Below, piece by piece: positions 29,912 through 39,550 of a stretch of DNA of 64,000 bases. Made by a program: the position numbers and the translations under genes. The first letter of the stretch is position 1. The number at the start of each line of letters is the position of its first letter. Source of the DNA: Hyphomicrobiales bacterium (GTDB lineage Bacteria; Pseudomonadota; Alphaproteobacteria; Rhizobiales; Methylopilaceae); assembly GCA_022842205.1 (NCBI GenBank), contig JALHQA010000002.1, positions 310,001-374,000 on the forward strand, read 5' to 3'. The notes beneath the pieces are model-generated. The model was not told the DNA's origin. It ran no database searches and saw only the letters and a list, made by a program, of their open reading frames with translations.

Positions 29912-31297
29912 TTAGATCGCGCCGCCAGGCGTCGGTACGTGCACCTTGTCCCGCATCGTGACGAGTTCCTCGGCAGCCGTCGGATGCACCGCGATGGTGC
30001 GGTCGAAATCAGCTTTCGTCGCGCCCATACCAACCGCGACGGCGGCGAGCTGGATCATCTCCCCCGCATCCTCGCCCAGGATATGGACGCCCAGAACCTT
30101 GTCCGTCTTGGCGTCGGCGACGATCTTCATGAAGGTCCGCTCCTGCCGCCGCGTCATGGTGTGCTTCAGGCTGCGGAAGCGTGCGCGGTAGACGTCGATC
30201 GGCATCATCTCTTCGCGCGCCGCCTCCTCCGTCATGCCGATCGTGCCGATCTCCGGCGTCGAAAACACCGCGGTCGCAACCAGCGCATGATCGACCGCCC
30301 AGGGCTTGCCGCCGAACAGACCGTCGGCCACCGCATGGCCCTCGCGGATCGCGACAGGCGTCAGGTTCACGCGGTCCGTCACATCCCCCACGGCGTAAAT
30401 GTTCTCGACATTCGTGCGGGAATTATTGTCGACCCTCACTTCGCCGGCCGCGCCAAGCTCGACACCGGCGCGCTCCAGCCCAAGGCCCTTTGTGTTCGGC
30501 ATACGGCCGGTGGCGAAAAACACGATGTCGAACTCGTCATCGTCGCCACTGACATACGTTACCTTGCGGCAGCCTGTCGGCGCCTCCTCGATCTTGGCGA
30601 TCGTGTTGTTCATCTTCAGCGTCACGCCCTCGGCCGCGAGCGCCAGCATCAGTTCGTCACGTAAATCCTCGTCGAAACCGCGCAGAATCTTCTCGCCGCG
30701 ATGAATCAGCGTCACCTCGGAGCCGAGGCGCTGGAACATGCAGGCGAATTCAACGGCGATGTAGCCTCCGCCGGCGATCGCGATGCGTCTGGGCAGTTCC
30801 TTGAGGTCGAACGCCTCGTTCGACGAGATCGCAAGCTCCGCTCCGGGAATGTGCGGCGCGACCGGGTGGCCGCCCGTCGAAACCAAGATGTATTTCGCCG
30901 TGATCTTCTTGCCGTCGGAAAGACGCACCGTATGGGCGTCTTCCAGCACCGCCCGGCTGGCATATTGCGTCACGCCCGAGCGTTCGAGATTGCGCGCATA
31001 GACCTCGGACAGCCGCGAGATTTCGCGGTCCTTCGCCTCGATAAGCCCGGTCCAGGAAAATTCCGGCTTCGTCGTCAGCGTCCAGCCATAGCCCGCCGCG
31101 TCGTCGAAAGCGTCATGGAAGCGGCTGGCCAGAACCATGATCTTTTTGGGCACGCAGCCGCGAATGACGCAGGTTCCACCTGTGCGGTATTCCTCGGCCA
31201 CTGCAACCTTGGCGCCATGTCCGGCCGCGATGCGCGCTGCGCGCACACCTCCCGAACCCGCACCCATGACAAAGAGATCGACGTCGAAATCGCTCAT
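29912..31297 (-). CDS. gor: glutathione-disulfide reductase
   Basis: VMGAGSGGVRAARIAAGHGAKVAVAEEYRTGGTCVIRGCVPKKIM redox-active CVIRGCVPKK; C-terminal GVHILGEDAGEMIQLAAVAV...HPTAAEE. Confidence 0.95.
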   Translation of the reverse strand: MSDFDVDLFVMGAGSGGVRAARIAAGHGAKVAVAEEYRTGGTCVIRGCVPKKIMVLASRFHDAFDDAAGYGWTLTTKPEFSWTGLIEAKDREISRLSEVYARNLERSGVTQYASRAVLEDAHTVRLSDGKKITAKYILVSTGGHPVAPHIPGAELAISSNEAFDLKELPRRIAIAGGGYIAVEFACMFQRLGSEVTLIHRGEKILRGFDEDLRDELMLALAAEGVTLKMNNTIAKIEEAPTGCRKVTYVSGDDDEFDIVFFATGRMPNTKGLGLERAGVELGAAGEVRVDNNSRTNVENIYAVGDVTDRVNLTPVAIREGHAVADGLFGGKPWAVDHALVATAVFSTPEIGTIGMTEEAAREEMMPIDVYRARFRSLKHTMTRRQERTFMKIVADAKTDKVLGVHILGEDAGEMIQLAAVAVGMGATKADFDRTIAVHPTAAEELVTMRDKVHVPTPGGAI

Positions 31298-31402
31298 GGC
31301 CCCCCGCCAGAAGGAGAAAGCGCACCCCCCTCGACTTCGCGGGGTGCAAGGAGTCAAGATATGGGCTGAATGGCGGAAATCGCCAAGCTTAGGGAGGAAC
31401 GT

Positions 31403-32356
31403 ATGCGCGTATTGTTCAAGGCCGCCGCCGGTATTCTGCTCGCGGCAGCCGCTGTACTGCCTGTTTCGGCGCAGGAACTTTCGATCATGGCGCCGGCGGG
31501 ACCCGGCGGCGGCTGGGACCAGACCGCCCGTTCGCTCCAGAACGCGCTGCAAACTGAGAAGCTCGCAACCAACGTCCAGGTCACCAACGTACCCGGCGCG
31601 GGCGGCACAATCGGCCTTGCGCAGTTCGTCAGCCAGAACAAAGGCAAGGCCGATGCGCTGATTGTCGGCGGCTATGTCATGGTCGGCGCCATCCTGACCA
31701 ACAACGCGCCGGTGACGCTCGATCAGGTTACGCCGATTGCCCGCCTCACGGGCGAGTACGAAGCGATCGTGGTGCCTACCTCCTCGCCGATCAAGACGAT
31801 GGGCGATCTCGTTGCCCAGCTGAAGGCCGATCCCGGCACGGTGAGCTGGGGCGGCGGATCTGCCGGCGGCACGGACCACATCACGGTCGGCCTGATCGCC
31901 AAGGCGGCCGGCGTCGATCCGACCAAGATCAACTACATCCCGTTCTCCGGCGGCGGCGAGGCTCTCGCGGCCATTGTCGGCGGCAAGGTTACGGCCGGCA
32001 TTTCCGGCTATGGCGAATTCGAGCAGCAGGTGAAGGCCGGCAAGCTGCGCGTGCTCGCCGTTTCCTCCCCGGAGCGTCTGCCGAATGTTGACGGTCCGAC
32101 GCTGAAGGAATCGGGCATCGACGTCGAAGTGCAGAACTGGCGCGGTGTCTGGGCCGCCCCCGACATCACCGACGAGCAGAAAGCCAGCCTGATCTCGATG
32201 ATCGAGAAGGTGAATGCTTCGAAAACCTGGCAGGACACGCTGGCGACCAAGGGGTGGGCAAACACCTTCCTCGCGGGCGATGCGTTTGCCGATGTGCTGA
32301 AGCAGGAGATCGAAAAAACGACCGCTGTCCTCAAGGAAATCGGTCTCGTTAAATGA
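31403..32356 (+). CDS. tctC: tripartite tricarboxylate transporter substrate-binding protein TctC
   Basis: Signal peptide; [54 protein letters not shown] upstream. Confidence 0.9.
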   Translation: MRVLFKAAAGILLAAAAVLPVSAQELSIMAPAGPGGGWDQTARSLQNALQTEKLATNVQVTNVPGAGGTIGLAQFVSQNKGKADALIVGGYVMVGAILTNNAPVTLDQVTPIARLTGEYEAIVVPTSSPIKTMGDLVAQLKADPGTVSWGGGSAGGTDHITVGLIAKAAGVDPTKINYIPFSGGGEALAAIVGGKVTAGISGYGEFEQQVKAGKLRVLAVSSPERLPNVDGPTLKESGIDVEVQNWRGVWAAPDITDEQKASLISMIEKVNASKTWQDTLATKGWANTFLAGDAFADVLKQEIEKTTAVLKEIGLVK

Positions 32357-32841
32357 CGTCTCCGACGGAACGTGATGTGCGTACGCCGCCCGACAGGGCG
32401 GCGTACGCGGTCGCGGCATTGCTGGCGGTGCTCTCGGGCGTCATTGCATGGGACGCCGCACATATCAGCTCCACCGTTGCCTCCTATTCCCGCGTCGGCG
32501 CCGCCGCATTTCCCTATGCGATCGCGGGCCTTGTCATGGCCTGCGCCATCGGCACCGCGTTGGCCGCATGGCGAGGCGATTTCCCGGACCGGGAGCCTAT
32601 GGAATTCGGGCCGGTTGCCTGGATCATGGGAGGGCTCGTCGCCCAGATCGTGCTCGTCGGCTTCGCCGGGTTTTCGATTGCGACAGGGGTTCTGTTCGGC
32701 CTCACGGCTCGCGGCTTCGGCGGCAAGCCGCTGTGGCTTACGATACCAATCGGCATCGTGCTTTCCTTCCTGCTCTATGTGCTTTTCTCCAAGGGGCTTC
32801 AGCTCAGCCTTCCGCAAGGGCCGCTTGAACGGCTGATCTGA
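32353..32841 (+). CDS. tctB: tripartite tricarboxylate transporter TctB small membrane subunit
   Basis: Four hydrophobic segments, located between tctC and tctA. Confidence 0.85.
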   Translation: MTSPTERDVRTPPDRAAYAVAALLAVLSGVIAWDAAHISSTVASYSRVGAAAFPYAIAGLVMACAIGTALAAWRGDFPDREPMEFGPVAWIMGGLVAQIVLVGFAGFSIATGVLFGLTARGFGGKPLWLTIPIGIVLSFLLYVLFSKGLQLSLPQGPLERLI

Positions 32842-32850
32842 GGAATTTCA

Positions 32851-34356
32851 ATGGAAAGCTTCGACGCACTGCTTCTCGGCCTGTCGGTCGCCGTCCAGCC
32901 GCAAAATCTGTTCTACGCATTCATCGGCGTGCTGCTCGGCACCGCGGTGGGCGTTCTGCCCGGTATCGGCCCTGCCCTCACCGTGGCGCTTCTGCTGCCC
33001 GTGACGTTCAAGCTCGACCCCGGCGGCTCGCTGATCATGTTCGCCGGCATCTATTACGGCGGCATGTATGGCGGCTCGACCTCATCGATCCTGCTGAACA
33101 CGCCGGGCGAAAGCGCATCCATCATTACCGCGCTTGAAGGAAACAAGATGGCGCGCGCGGGCCGCGGCGGCCCGGCGCTGGCGACTGCAGCCATCGGCTC
33201 CTTCGTCGCGGGCCTGATAGCCACCATAGCTCTTACCTTTCTCGCGCCCTGGGTAGTCGAGATCGCGCTGAATTTCGGCCCGGCGGATTATTTCGCGCTG
33301 ATGGTGCTGGCCTTCACCACGGTTTCGGCGGCCTTCGGCGGATCCGCGCTGCGCGGGCTGACCGCGCTCTTCATCGGCCTGTCGCTGGGCCTTGTCGGCA
33401 TCGACTTGCAGACCGGCCAGGCGCGCCTTGCCTTCGGCGTGCCGGATCTGCTCGACGGCGTCGAAGTAACGACAACCGCGGTCGCGATGTTCGCGCTCGG
33501 AGAGACACTCTACATCGCAAGCCTCGGTTCCCGCATGCGTGAGACCATCGAACCCGTGCGCGGTTCGCTCTGGATGACGGCCCAGGATTGGGCGCGTTCG
33601 TGGAAACCGTGGCTGCGCGGAACGGCTCTCGGTTTTCCCATCGGCGCGCTTCCGGCGGGCGGCGCGGAAATCCCGACCTTTCTGTCCTATTCGGCCGAGA
33701 AGGCTCTATCGAAACACCCGGAAGAATTTGGCCACGGGGCCATCGAGGGTGTCGCGGGACCGGAAGCCGCCAACAACGCTTCCGCAGCCGGCGTGCTCGT
33801 GCCTCTGCTGACGCTCGGTCTGCCGACATCGGCGACGGCAGCCATGATGCTTGCGGGCTTCCAGCAATACGGCATCCAGCCCGGGCCGCTGCTGTTCTCG
33901 ACGAATGCGGACCTTGTCTGGGGTCTGATCGCGAGCCTTTTCATCGCCAATACGATGCTGCTCGTGCTCAACCTGCCGCTGATCGGCATGTGGGTGCGGC
34001 TGCTGTCGATTCCACGCCCGTGGCTTTACGGCGGCATTCTCGTTTTCGCGACTCTCGGTACACTCGGCGCCAACCCCTCGCAGTTCGAACTGGCCATGCT
34101 GGCGGCGCTTGGTCTGCTCGGCTTTGCGATGCGCTATTTCGATTATCCGGTCGCGCCCGTCATCATCGGCCTCATCCTCGGCCCGCTGGCGGAACAGCAG
34201 CTGCGCCGGGCGCTGGCGATCAGCCAGGGCGATCCCGCCGCGCTGTTCGAGAGCAGCATCGCCATCGGTATTTACGCTGTCTGCGCAATCGTTCTGTTCG
34301 GACCGGTTCTCTGGAAGCTCGTGCAGCGCAAAAACGGAAAAACCCTCCCCGCGTAA
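32851..34356 (+). CDS. tctA: tripartite tricarboxylate transporter TctA large permease
   Basis: [65 protein letters not shown]. Confidence 0.96.
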   Translation: MESFDALLLGLSVAVQPQNLFYAFIGVLLGTAVGVLPGIGPALTVALLLPVTFKLDPGGSLIMFAGIYYGGMYGGSTSSILLNTPGESASIITALEGNKMARAGRGGPALATAAIGSFVAGLIATIALTFLAPWVVEIALNFGPADYFALMVLAFTTVSAAFGGSALRGLTALFIGLSLGLVGIDLQTGQARLAFGVPDLLDGVEVTTTAVAMFALGETLYIASLGSRMRETIEPVRGSLWMTAQDWARSWKPWLRGTALGFPIGALPAGGAEIPTFLSYSAEKALSKHPEEFGHGAIEGVAGPEAANNASAAGVLVPLLTLGLPTSATAAMMLAGFQQYGIQPGPLLFSTNADLVWGLIASLFIANTMLLVLNLPLIGMWVRLLSIPRPWLYGGILVFATLGTLGANPSQFELAMLAALGLLGFAMRYFDYPVAPVIIGLILGPLAEQQLRRALAISQGDPAALFESSIAIGIYAVCAIVLFGPVLWKLVQRKNGKTLPA

Positions 34357-34371
34357 GCGGAGAGGGTTTTT
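34338..34371. terminator. intrinsic terminator, probably bidirectional, between convergent tctA and DUF2059 gene
   Basis: AAAAACCCTC-C-CCGC-GTAA-GCGG-A-GAGGGTTTTT: 10 bp, one mismatch, 4 bp, GTAA loop; stop codon TAA (34354-34356) in the loop. Confidence 0.88.
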
Positions 34372-34401
34372 GAAAACGGGCGTTCCGGAAGGGCTGAGAT
34401 C

Positions 34402-34911
34402 TTAGAGATCGTGGCCCTTCTCCTTCATTTCGGTGCGCAGGTTCGTCATCACATCGACGCTCATCTTGCGGGTCCATTCCTGCATGTGCTTGTAGCTTTC
34501 CTGCAGCACAGTCGGCAGTTCGGCGACCATCTTCTTGCCGGCCGGCGACTGATAGAAGCCGGCGATTTCTTTCAACTCGGCCTCGGTAAACTTCTGCGCG
34601 TAGACGACGGCGATGTTGTTCACCAGTTCCTCGTCCGCGGCCGCCATTTTCTTTGCAACTTCGACAGCGGCGAGATCGAGATCCGGCTGAAGCGTCGGCC
34701 GCGTGCGCAGAATGGTGTTCCGAGCGTCCGTCAGAAGTTTCGGGATCACATTGTCGAAGCTCTTCCGGGCGCCGGTGAAATCGAGAACGGCGCGAGCGAG
34801 CGCGATATGTTCAGGTGTCGGCTTGGCCGGCGCCTGGGCGAAGGCCGGGAAAGAAAGCGCGCACACGAGAAACGCGGCGAAGCCGTAGCGGGCAAAATTC
34901 ATCGAAAACAT
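34402..34911 (-). CDS. secreted DUF2059-type protein
   Basis: Signal peptide; VYAQKFTEAELKEIAGFYQSPAGKKMVAELPTVLQESYKHMQEW. Confidence 0.85.
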   Translation of the reverse strand: MFSMNFARYGFAAFLVCALSFPAFAQAPAKPTPEHIALARAVLDFTGARKSFDNVIPKLLTDARNTILRTRPTLQPDLDLAAVEVAKKMAAADEELVNNIAVVYAQKFTEAELKEIAGFYQSPAGKKMVAELPTVLQESYKHMQEWTRKMSVDVMTNLRTEMKEKGHDL

Positions 34912-34921
34912 CTCCGGAAAC

Positions 34922-35623
34922 TCAGGAAGAAGACCGCGCGATGTGCTCGACGCCGGAAGGACCGGCTACGAACGCCTCGCTGGCAAGGCCAATGAACAGC
35001 CCGTGCTCCACTACCCCAGGAACGGCTGCCAGTCCATTCGCCAATGCCTCCGGACCGGGGATTCGACCCAAGGCGGCGTCAAGGATGAAGTGGCCGGAAT
35101 CCGTGACCAAAGCATGGCCGTCCGGCCGCATGCGCAGCTTTATCTCGCCCTGGCAGCCAGCTTCGGCGATGACCCTGGCGACCGCCCTCGTTGTCGATTC
35201 AAGGCCGAACTGTATCACTTCGATGGGAAGTGGAAATGCGCCGAGCATCTCCACTTTCTTGCCTGCGTCCGCGATCACGACCATGCGCTTCGACGCAAAA
35301 GCCACGATCTTTTCCCGCAGCAGCGCGGCGCCGCCGCCCTTGATGAGCCTGAGTTCGGAGTCGATCTCGTCGGCACCATCGACGGTCAGGTCGAGTTCCG
35401 GCTCCTCCTCCAGCGTTGTGAGGGCGATGCCCGCATGTTTTGCAAGGCCACGGGTCGCTTCCGACGTCGGTACACCGACGACATCGAGGCCGGCCTTTAC
35501 CCTAGCACCGAGCAATTCGACAAAATGCGCCGCCGTGGAACCCGTACCGAGCCCCAGGCGCATGCCCGGACGCACGAGTTCGAGCGCGGCTTCCGCCGCC
35601 GCCCTTTTATAATTGTCGCTCAA
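34922..35623 (-). CDS. rpiA: ribose-5-phosphate isomerase A
   Basis: [49 protein letters not shown]. Confidence 0.96.
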   Translation of the reverse strand: MSDNYKRAAAEAALELVRPGMRLGLGTGSTAAHFVELLGARVKAGLDVVGVPTSEATRGLAKHAGIALTTLEEEPELDLTVDGADEIDSELRLIKGGGAALLREKIVAFASKRMVVIADAGKKVEMLGAFPLPIEVIQFGLESTTRAVARVIAEAGCQGEIKLRMRPDGHALVTDSGHFILDAALGRIPGPEALANGLAAVPGVVEHGLFIGLASEAFVAGPSGVEHIARSSS

Positions 35624-37068
35624 TCCCCCAGCCCTCCGAGCATTACATATTTCAGCTCGGTGAACTCCTCGACACCATGGCGCGACCCCTCGCGCCCGAT
35701 ACCGGATTCCTTCACGCCACCGAACGGCGCAACCTCGGTCGAGATCACGCCCGCATTGACACCGACGATGCCGTATTCCAGCGCCTCGGCGACGCGGAAA
35801 ATACGCCCGACGTCGCGCGCATAGAAATAGGAAGCAAGGCCGAACTCCGTGTCGTTGGCGAAGCGGATAGCCTCTTCTTCCGTTTTGAAACGGAACACCG
35901 CCGCGACGGGGCCGAAGGTCTCGTCCTTGGCGATTTTCATGCTCTGCGTCACGTCCGACAGAACCGTGGGCTCAAAGAATGAGCGGCCGAGCGCGTGGCG
36001 TTTGCCGCCGAGCCTTACCTTCGCGCCTTTGTTCACCGCGTCCGCGATATGGTCTTCGACCTTCTCGACCGCGCTCTCGTTGATGAGAGGCCCCTGCTGG
36101 GTGCCCTCTTCAAGGCCATTGCCAACCTTAAGCGTCTTCGTCGCGACTATGAGTTTTTCGACAAACGCATCGTAGACGCCGTCCTGCACGTAGATGCGGT
36201 TCGCGCAGACGCAGGTCTGCCCCATGTTGCGGAATTTTGACTGGATTGCGCCCTGCACCGCCGCGTCGAGGTCAGCATCGTCGAACACGAGGAACGGCGC
36301 ATTGCCGCCAAGTTCGAGACCGACCTTCTTCACGCCATCAGCCGCCTGCTTCATCAACTGCTTGCCGATTTCCGTCGAGCCGGTGAAGGTGACGACGCGC
36401 ACTTTTGGATGCGTCGTCAGCACCTCGCCGATTGGACCGGACTTTCCTGTAATGACATTCAGCACGCCGTCGGGAATTCCGGCTTCCTCACCAAGCTGTG
36501 CCAGTGCGAGGGCAGTCAGCGGGGTCGCGCTGGCCGGCTTCACAACGGCCGTGCAGCCGGCGGCAAGAGCCGGACCCACTTTGCGGGTGATCATCGCGGC
36601 CGGAAAATTCCACGGCGTGATTGCGGACACAACGCCGGCGGCCTGTCGCAGAACGAGAATGCGCGAATTCGGCCATGGACTCGGGATCGTCTCTCCGTAG
36701 ATACGTTTTGCCTCTTCGGCATAGAATTCGACGAAGCCCGCGGCATATTCGATCTCGCCCCGGCTCTCTGCGAGCGGCTTGCCCTGCTCGCTCGTCATGA
36801 TGATCGCGAGATCTTCCTTGTTCTCTATGATCAGCTGGAACCAGCGGCGCAGGATTGCCGCGCGTTCCCTGGCGGTTCTGGCCGACCATGCCGGCAGCGC
36901 CGCCGCGGCGGCATCCACTGCGGCATTGGCTTCTTTGGCGCCGAACACCGGCACGCGGCTTACCGTCTCTCCGGTCGCCGGGTTTTTGATGGCGGCTTCC
37001 GGCGTGCCCGTCCATTTGCCGCCAATAAGGCAGGTGTCGCGCAACAGGTTGCGGTTCTGAATCATCAC
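35620..37068 (-). CDS. gabD: NAD(P)-dependent succinate-semialdehyde dehydrogenase
   Basis: [64 protein letters not shown]. Confidence 0.92.
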   Translation of the reverse strand: MMIQNRNLLRDTCLIGGKWTGTPEAAIKNPATGETVSRVPVFGAKEANAAVDAAAAALPAWSARTARERAAILRRWFQLIIENKEDLAIIMTSEQGKPLAESRGEIEYAAGFVEFYAEEAKRIYGETIPSPWPNSRILVLRQAAGVVSAITPWNFPAAMITRKVGPALAAGCTAVVKPASATPLTALALAQLGEEAGIPDGVLNVITGKSGPIGEVLTTHPKVRVVTFTGSTEIGKQLMKQAADGVKKVGLELGGNAPFLVFDDADLDAAVQGAIQSKFRNMGQTCVCANRIYVQDGVYDAFVEKLIVATKTLKVGNGLEEGTQQGPLINESAVEKVEDHIADAVNKGAKVRLGGKRHALGRSFFEPTVLSDVTQSMKIAKDETFGPVAAVFRFKTEEEAIRFANDTEFGLASYFYARDVGRIFRVAEALEYGIVGVNAGVISTEVAPFGGVKESGIGREGSRHGVEEFTELKYVMLGGLGD

Positions 37069-37135
37069 GTTGATTTATCCCAAAGCACGAGGCGGGCGGA
37101 TCGTTGATCGTCCCGGTCGGGAATGCGTCACATCC

Positions 37136-37516
37136 TCAGCGGGCTTGCGGCGTACAAACCACCCGTTCGGTGAGCACATAGCACACGCTGACCTCGCCGG
37201 TCCGCGTGTTGACCCGGAAAACGCCGCCCTCGCGTTCATGGTTCGAGCGGACCAATTCATAATCTCCCGGAATGGGTTGCGGGCCGCCGCCCTCGCCGGC
37301 CGGATAGCACAACGCCGCCCCGATCGTGCCTTCCTTGACCGCATACTGGCAGGCGCCCATCTCCCCGGTCAGACGATTGACGCGGTAGATCCGGTTGAGA
37401 TCTATCTGCGGCGCCGGGATGAAACGGTATTCCTGGGCGGCAGCAAAGCCGGTTTGTACCAATAATATCAAGGCCATACCCGAAATCAGGAAGCCGTGAC
37501 GTGAAAAGCGTATCAT
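37136..37516 (-). CDS. secreted hypothetical protein with two tandem cysteine-pair repeats
   Basis: Signal peptide; RIYRVNRLTGEMGACQYAVKEGTIGAALCYP and GVFRVNTRTGEVSVCYVLTERVVCTP. Confidence 0.7.
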   Translation of the reverse strand: MIRFSRHGFLISGMALILLVQTGFAAAQEYRFIPAPQIDLNRIYRVNRLTGEMGACQYAVKEGTIGAALCYPAGEGGGPQPIPGDYELVRSNHEREGGVFRVNTRTGEVSVCYVLTERVVCTPQAR

Positions 37517-37594
37517 GCCTCTATCCGTAGCGAGTCGCCCTGACCGGCGCCGATACTACCCGTCCTTCCTCGTCACCCAAACCCTTCGGACAGC

Positions 37595-38263
37595 ATGATC
37601 CCGCCTTCCTTTGTATTCGACCTCGATGGCACGCTGGCACACACCGCGCCGGACCTCGTCGGAGCGCTTAACGTAACGCTGGCGTTGGAAAATCTGCAGC
37701 CGGTCGTGCTGTCGGATGTTCATCAGCTGGTGGGGCGTGGCGCACGCGTGATGATCGAACGCGGGTTGAAACTTCGCAGCCATATCGTTTCGCCGGAACG
37801 TTTCGAGGAACTCGCAGCAGCGTTCTTTGCCCATTACGAGCTTCATATCGCGGATGAGTCGGTTGCGTATGACGGCGTGCCGGAGGTGCTCGACGCGCTT
37901 GCCGGCCAGGGCGCCATTCTCTCGGTGTGCACCAACAAGCCGGAGCGACTTTCGCTGCTCCTGCTCGATGCCATCGGCCTGCGTTCGAAATTCAAAGCCA
38001 TCTGCGGCGCGGACACTTTCGCCGTGCGCAAACCCGATCCGCTGCATCTGACAGGAACAATCGATCGCGCCGGCGGTAATCCCGCGCGTGCCATCCTCAT
38101 CGGCGACTCGCCGACCGACCGGGAGACGGCGAGGAACGCAGGCCTTCCCTGCATTCTGATGGACTACGGCTATACGGATGTTCCGGCGCATGAACTCGGC
38201 GCGGAAGCCGTGCTGTCAAACTTCAGGGATGTGCCGGACGCTGCTTATCGCCTCCTGAAATGA
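37595..38263 (+). CDS. gph: phosphoglycolate phosphatase, HAD family
   Basis: PSFVFDLDGTLAHTAPDLVGALN; KPDPLHL; ILIGDSPTDRETARNAGLP. Confidence 0.92.
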   Translation: MIPPSFVFDLDGTLAHTAPDLVGALNVTLALENLQPVVLSDVHQLVGRGARVMIERGLKLRSHIVSPERFEELAAAFFAHYELHIADESVAYDGVPEVLDALAGQGAILSVCTNKPERLSLLLLDAIGLRSKFKAICGADTFAVRKPDPLHLTGTIDRAGGNPARAILIGDSPTDRETARNAGLPCILMDYGYTDVPAHELGAEAVLSNFRDVPDAAYRLLK

Positions 38264-38265
38264 AG

Positions 38266-38289
38266 AGGGCCGGCGCATGCGCCGGCCCT
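38266..38289. terminator. perfect 24-bp palindrome, probable terminator between convergent genes
   Basis: AGGGCCGGCGCATGCGCCGGCCCT core; no strong T tract on either strand. Confidence 0.6.
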
Positions 38290-38318
38290 TCGCCAATCCC
38301 CAAGCCCCCGCCCTCGGA

Positions 38319-38903
38319 TCAGCGCAAAACAACAACCCGAGCGCCGACAGGCACGCGCTCGTAGAGGTCCGTCACATCGTCATTGGTCATGCGGAAACAG
38401 CCCGACGACACGGCCTGACCGATCGTCCACGGCTCGTTGGAGCCATGAATGCGATAGATGGTCGAGCCGATATAGAGAGCGCGCGCTCCGAGCGGATTGT
38501 TCGGGCCGCCCGGCATGAAACGCGGCAGATCGGGCCGGCGCTTCAACATCGCTTCCGGCGGACGCCAATCCGGCCATTCGCGCTTCATCGTAACCGAATG
38601 AGAACCGCCCCACTGGAAACCGTCGCGGCCAACGCCGATGCCGTATTTCAGCGCCTTGCCTTCGGGCTGGATCAGATACAGCCGGCGTTCGGTCGTGTTC
38701 ACGACGATGGTGCCAGGTTTGTAGCTGCCGGGCGCTTCCACAATCGTCTTCTTGACGGGCGAGCCGCCACGGCCGCCCGGATTGAACTTGTTGACGAGCG
38801 GCTGCTTCGTCATCGGATCGATCATGAAGCCCGCGTTGGTGACCGGCGGAAGTGCGACAGCCGCAGTCAGCGCAGCAACAGAGAGAAGAGCTAACAGGCG
38901 CAT
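38319..38903 (-). CDS. L,D-transpeptidase (YkuD/ErfK family)
   Basis: GTIVVNTTERRLYLIQPEGKALKYGIGVGRDGFQW; YRIHGSNEPWTIGQAVSSGCFRMTNDDVTDLYERV (HG...SSGCFRM). Confidence 0.93.
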   Translation of the reverse strand: MRLLALLSVAALTAAVALPPVTNAGFMIDPMTKQPLVNKFNPGGRGGSPVKKTIVEAPGSYKPGTIVVNTTERRLYLIQPEGKALKYGIGVGRDGFQWGGSHSVTMKREWPDWRPPEAMLKRRPDLPRFMPGGPNNPLGARALYIGSTIYRIHGSNEPWTIGQAVSSGCFRMTNDDVTDLYERVPVGARVVVLR

Positions 38904-39059
38904 CGTTGCCTCAATTGAATCTGTGGCGGAATCCGTTCGCGCCATAATCCGGATCGAAGACGGGTTTTCAATCCGCGGCATCCTAAAAACGGCGGTAGTG
39001 GGTCCGTTGGATGGCAAGTGTGGCGCGAGCGACACGCATTGGGGCGGCGGCGAGGATGG

Positions 39060-39131
39060 TGGGCGATACAGGGATTGAACCTGTGACCCCTCCCGTGTGA
39101 AGGGAGTGCTCTCCCGCTGAGCTAATCGCCC
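39060..39131 (-). tRNA. tRNA-Val (anticodon CAC)
   Basis: Minus strand GGGCGATTAGCTCAGCGGGAGAGCACTCCCTTCACACGGGAGGGGTCACAGGTTCAATCCCTGTATCGCCCA; full cloverleaf, TTCAATC T loop; CCA not encoded. Confidence 0.95.
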
Positions 39132-39184
39132 ATCCTGCTGCGGTTCGTATGGGCCGAGGGCGAAGCTGTCAAGCAACGCCTGAA

Positions 39185-39550
39185 TCAGCTGCGCGACAGG
39201 CCTTTTTCGGCCAGGGATTCCAGGTAGCGAGGCCAGATCTCGTCTCGCTCTTCAGCCAATTTCCGCAGATAAGGCCAGCTATAGATGCCGGTCGAATGGC
39301 CGTCGCTGAAGACGATCCTGACGGCATATGCCCCCACCGCCTGGACATCGCGGATCGTAACACTCTTCTTGCCGGGGACGGTGGTCTTCTGACTAGGTGT
39401 ATGCCCCTGCACTTCGGCACTTGGGCTTTCGACACGCAGATATTCCGCGTCGAGCATGTCCAACCGCCCGTCGTCCCAGACGACGCTGAGAACCCGCTTT
39501 TCGTCTGTCAGCTTGAGCTCGACCGGCCAGGCGTCCCGCGTCTGGTTCAT
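39185..39550 (-). CDS. DUF971 / GBBH-like N-terminal domain protein
   Basis: WPVELKLTDEKRVLSVVWDDGRLDMLDAEYLRVESPSAEVQGH...SDGHSTGIYSWPYLRKL. Confidence 0.85.
   Translation of the reverse strand: MNQTRDAWPVELKLTDEKRVLSVVWDDGRLDMLDAEYLRVESPSAEVQGHTPSQKTTVPGKKSVTIRDVQAVGAYAVRIVFSDGHSTGIYSWPYLRKLAEERDEIWPRYLESLAEKGLSRS

Noticed and set aside
31298-32419. N-terminal extension of the 835-aa ORF containing glutathione reductase
   Set aside because: Extension is antisense to tctC; glutathione reductase begins at MSDFDVDLFVMGAGSGG (31297).
38904-39176. N-terminal extension of the L,D-transpeptidase ORF
   Set aside because: Would run through the tRNA-Val gene; a signal peptide start at 38903 is more credible.
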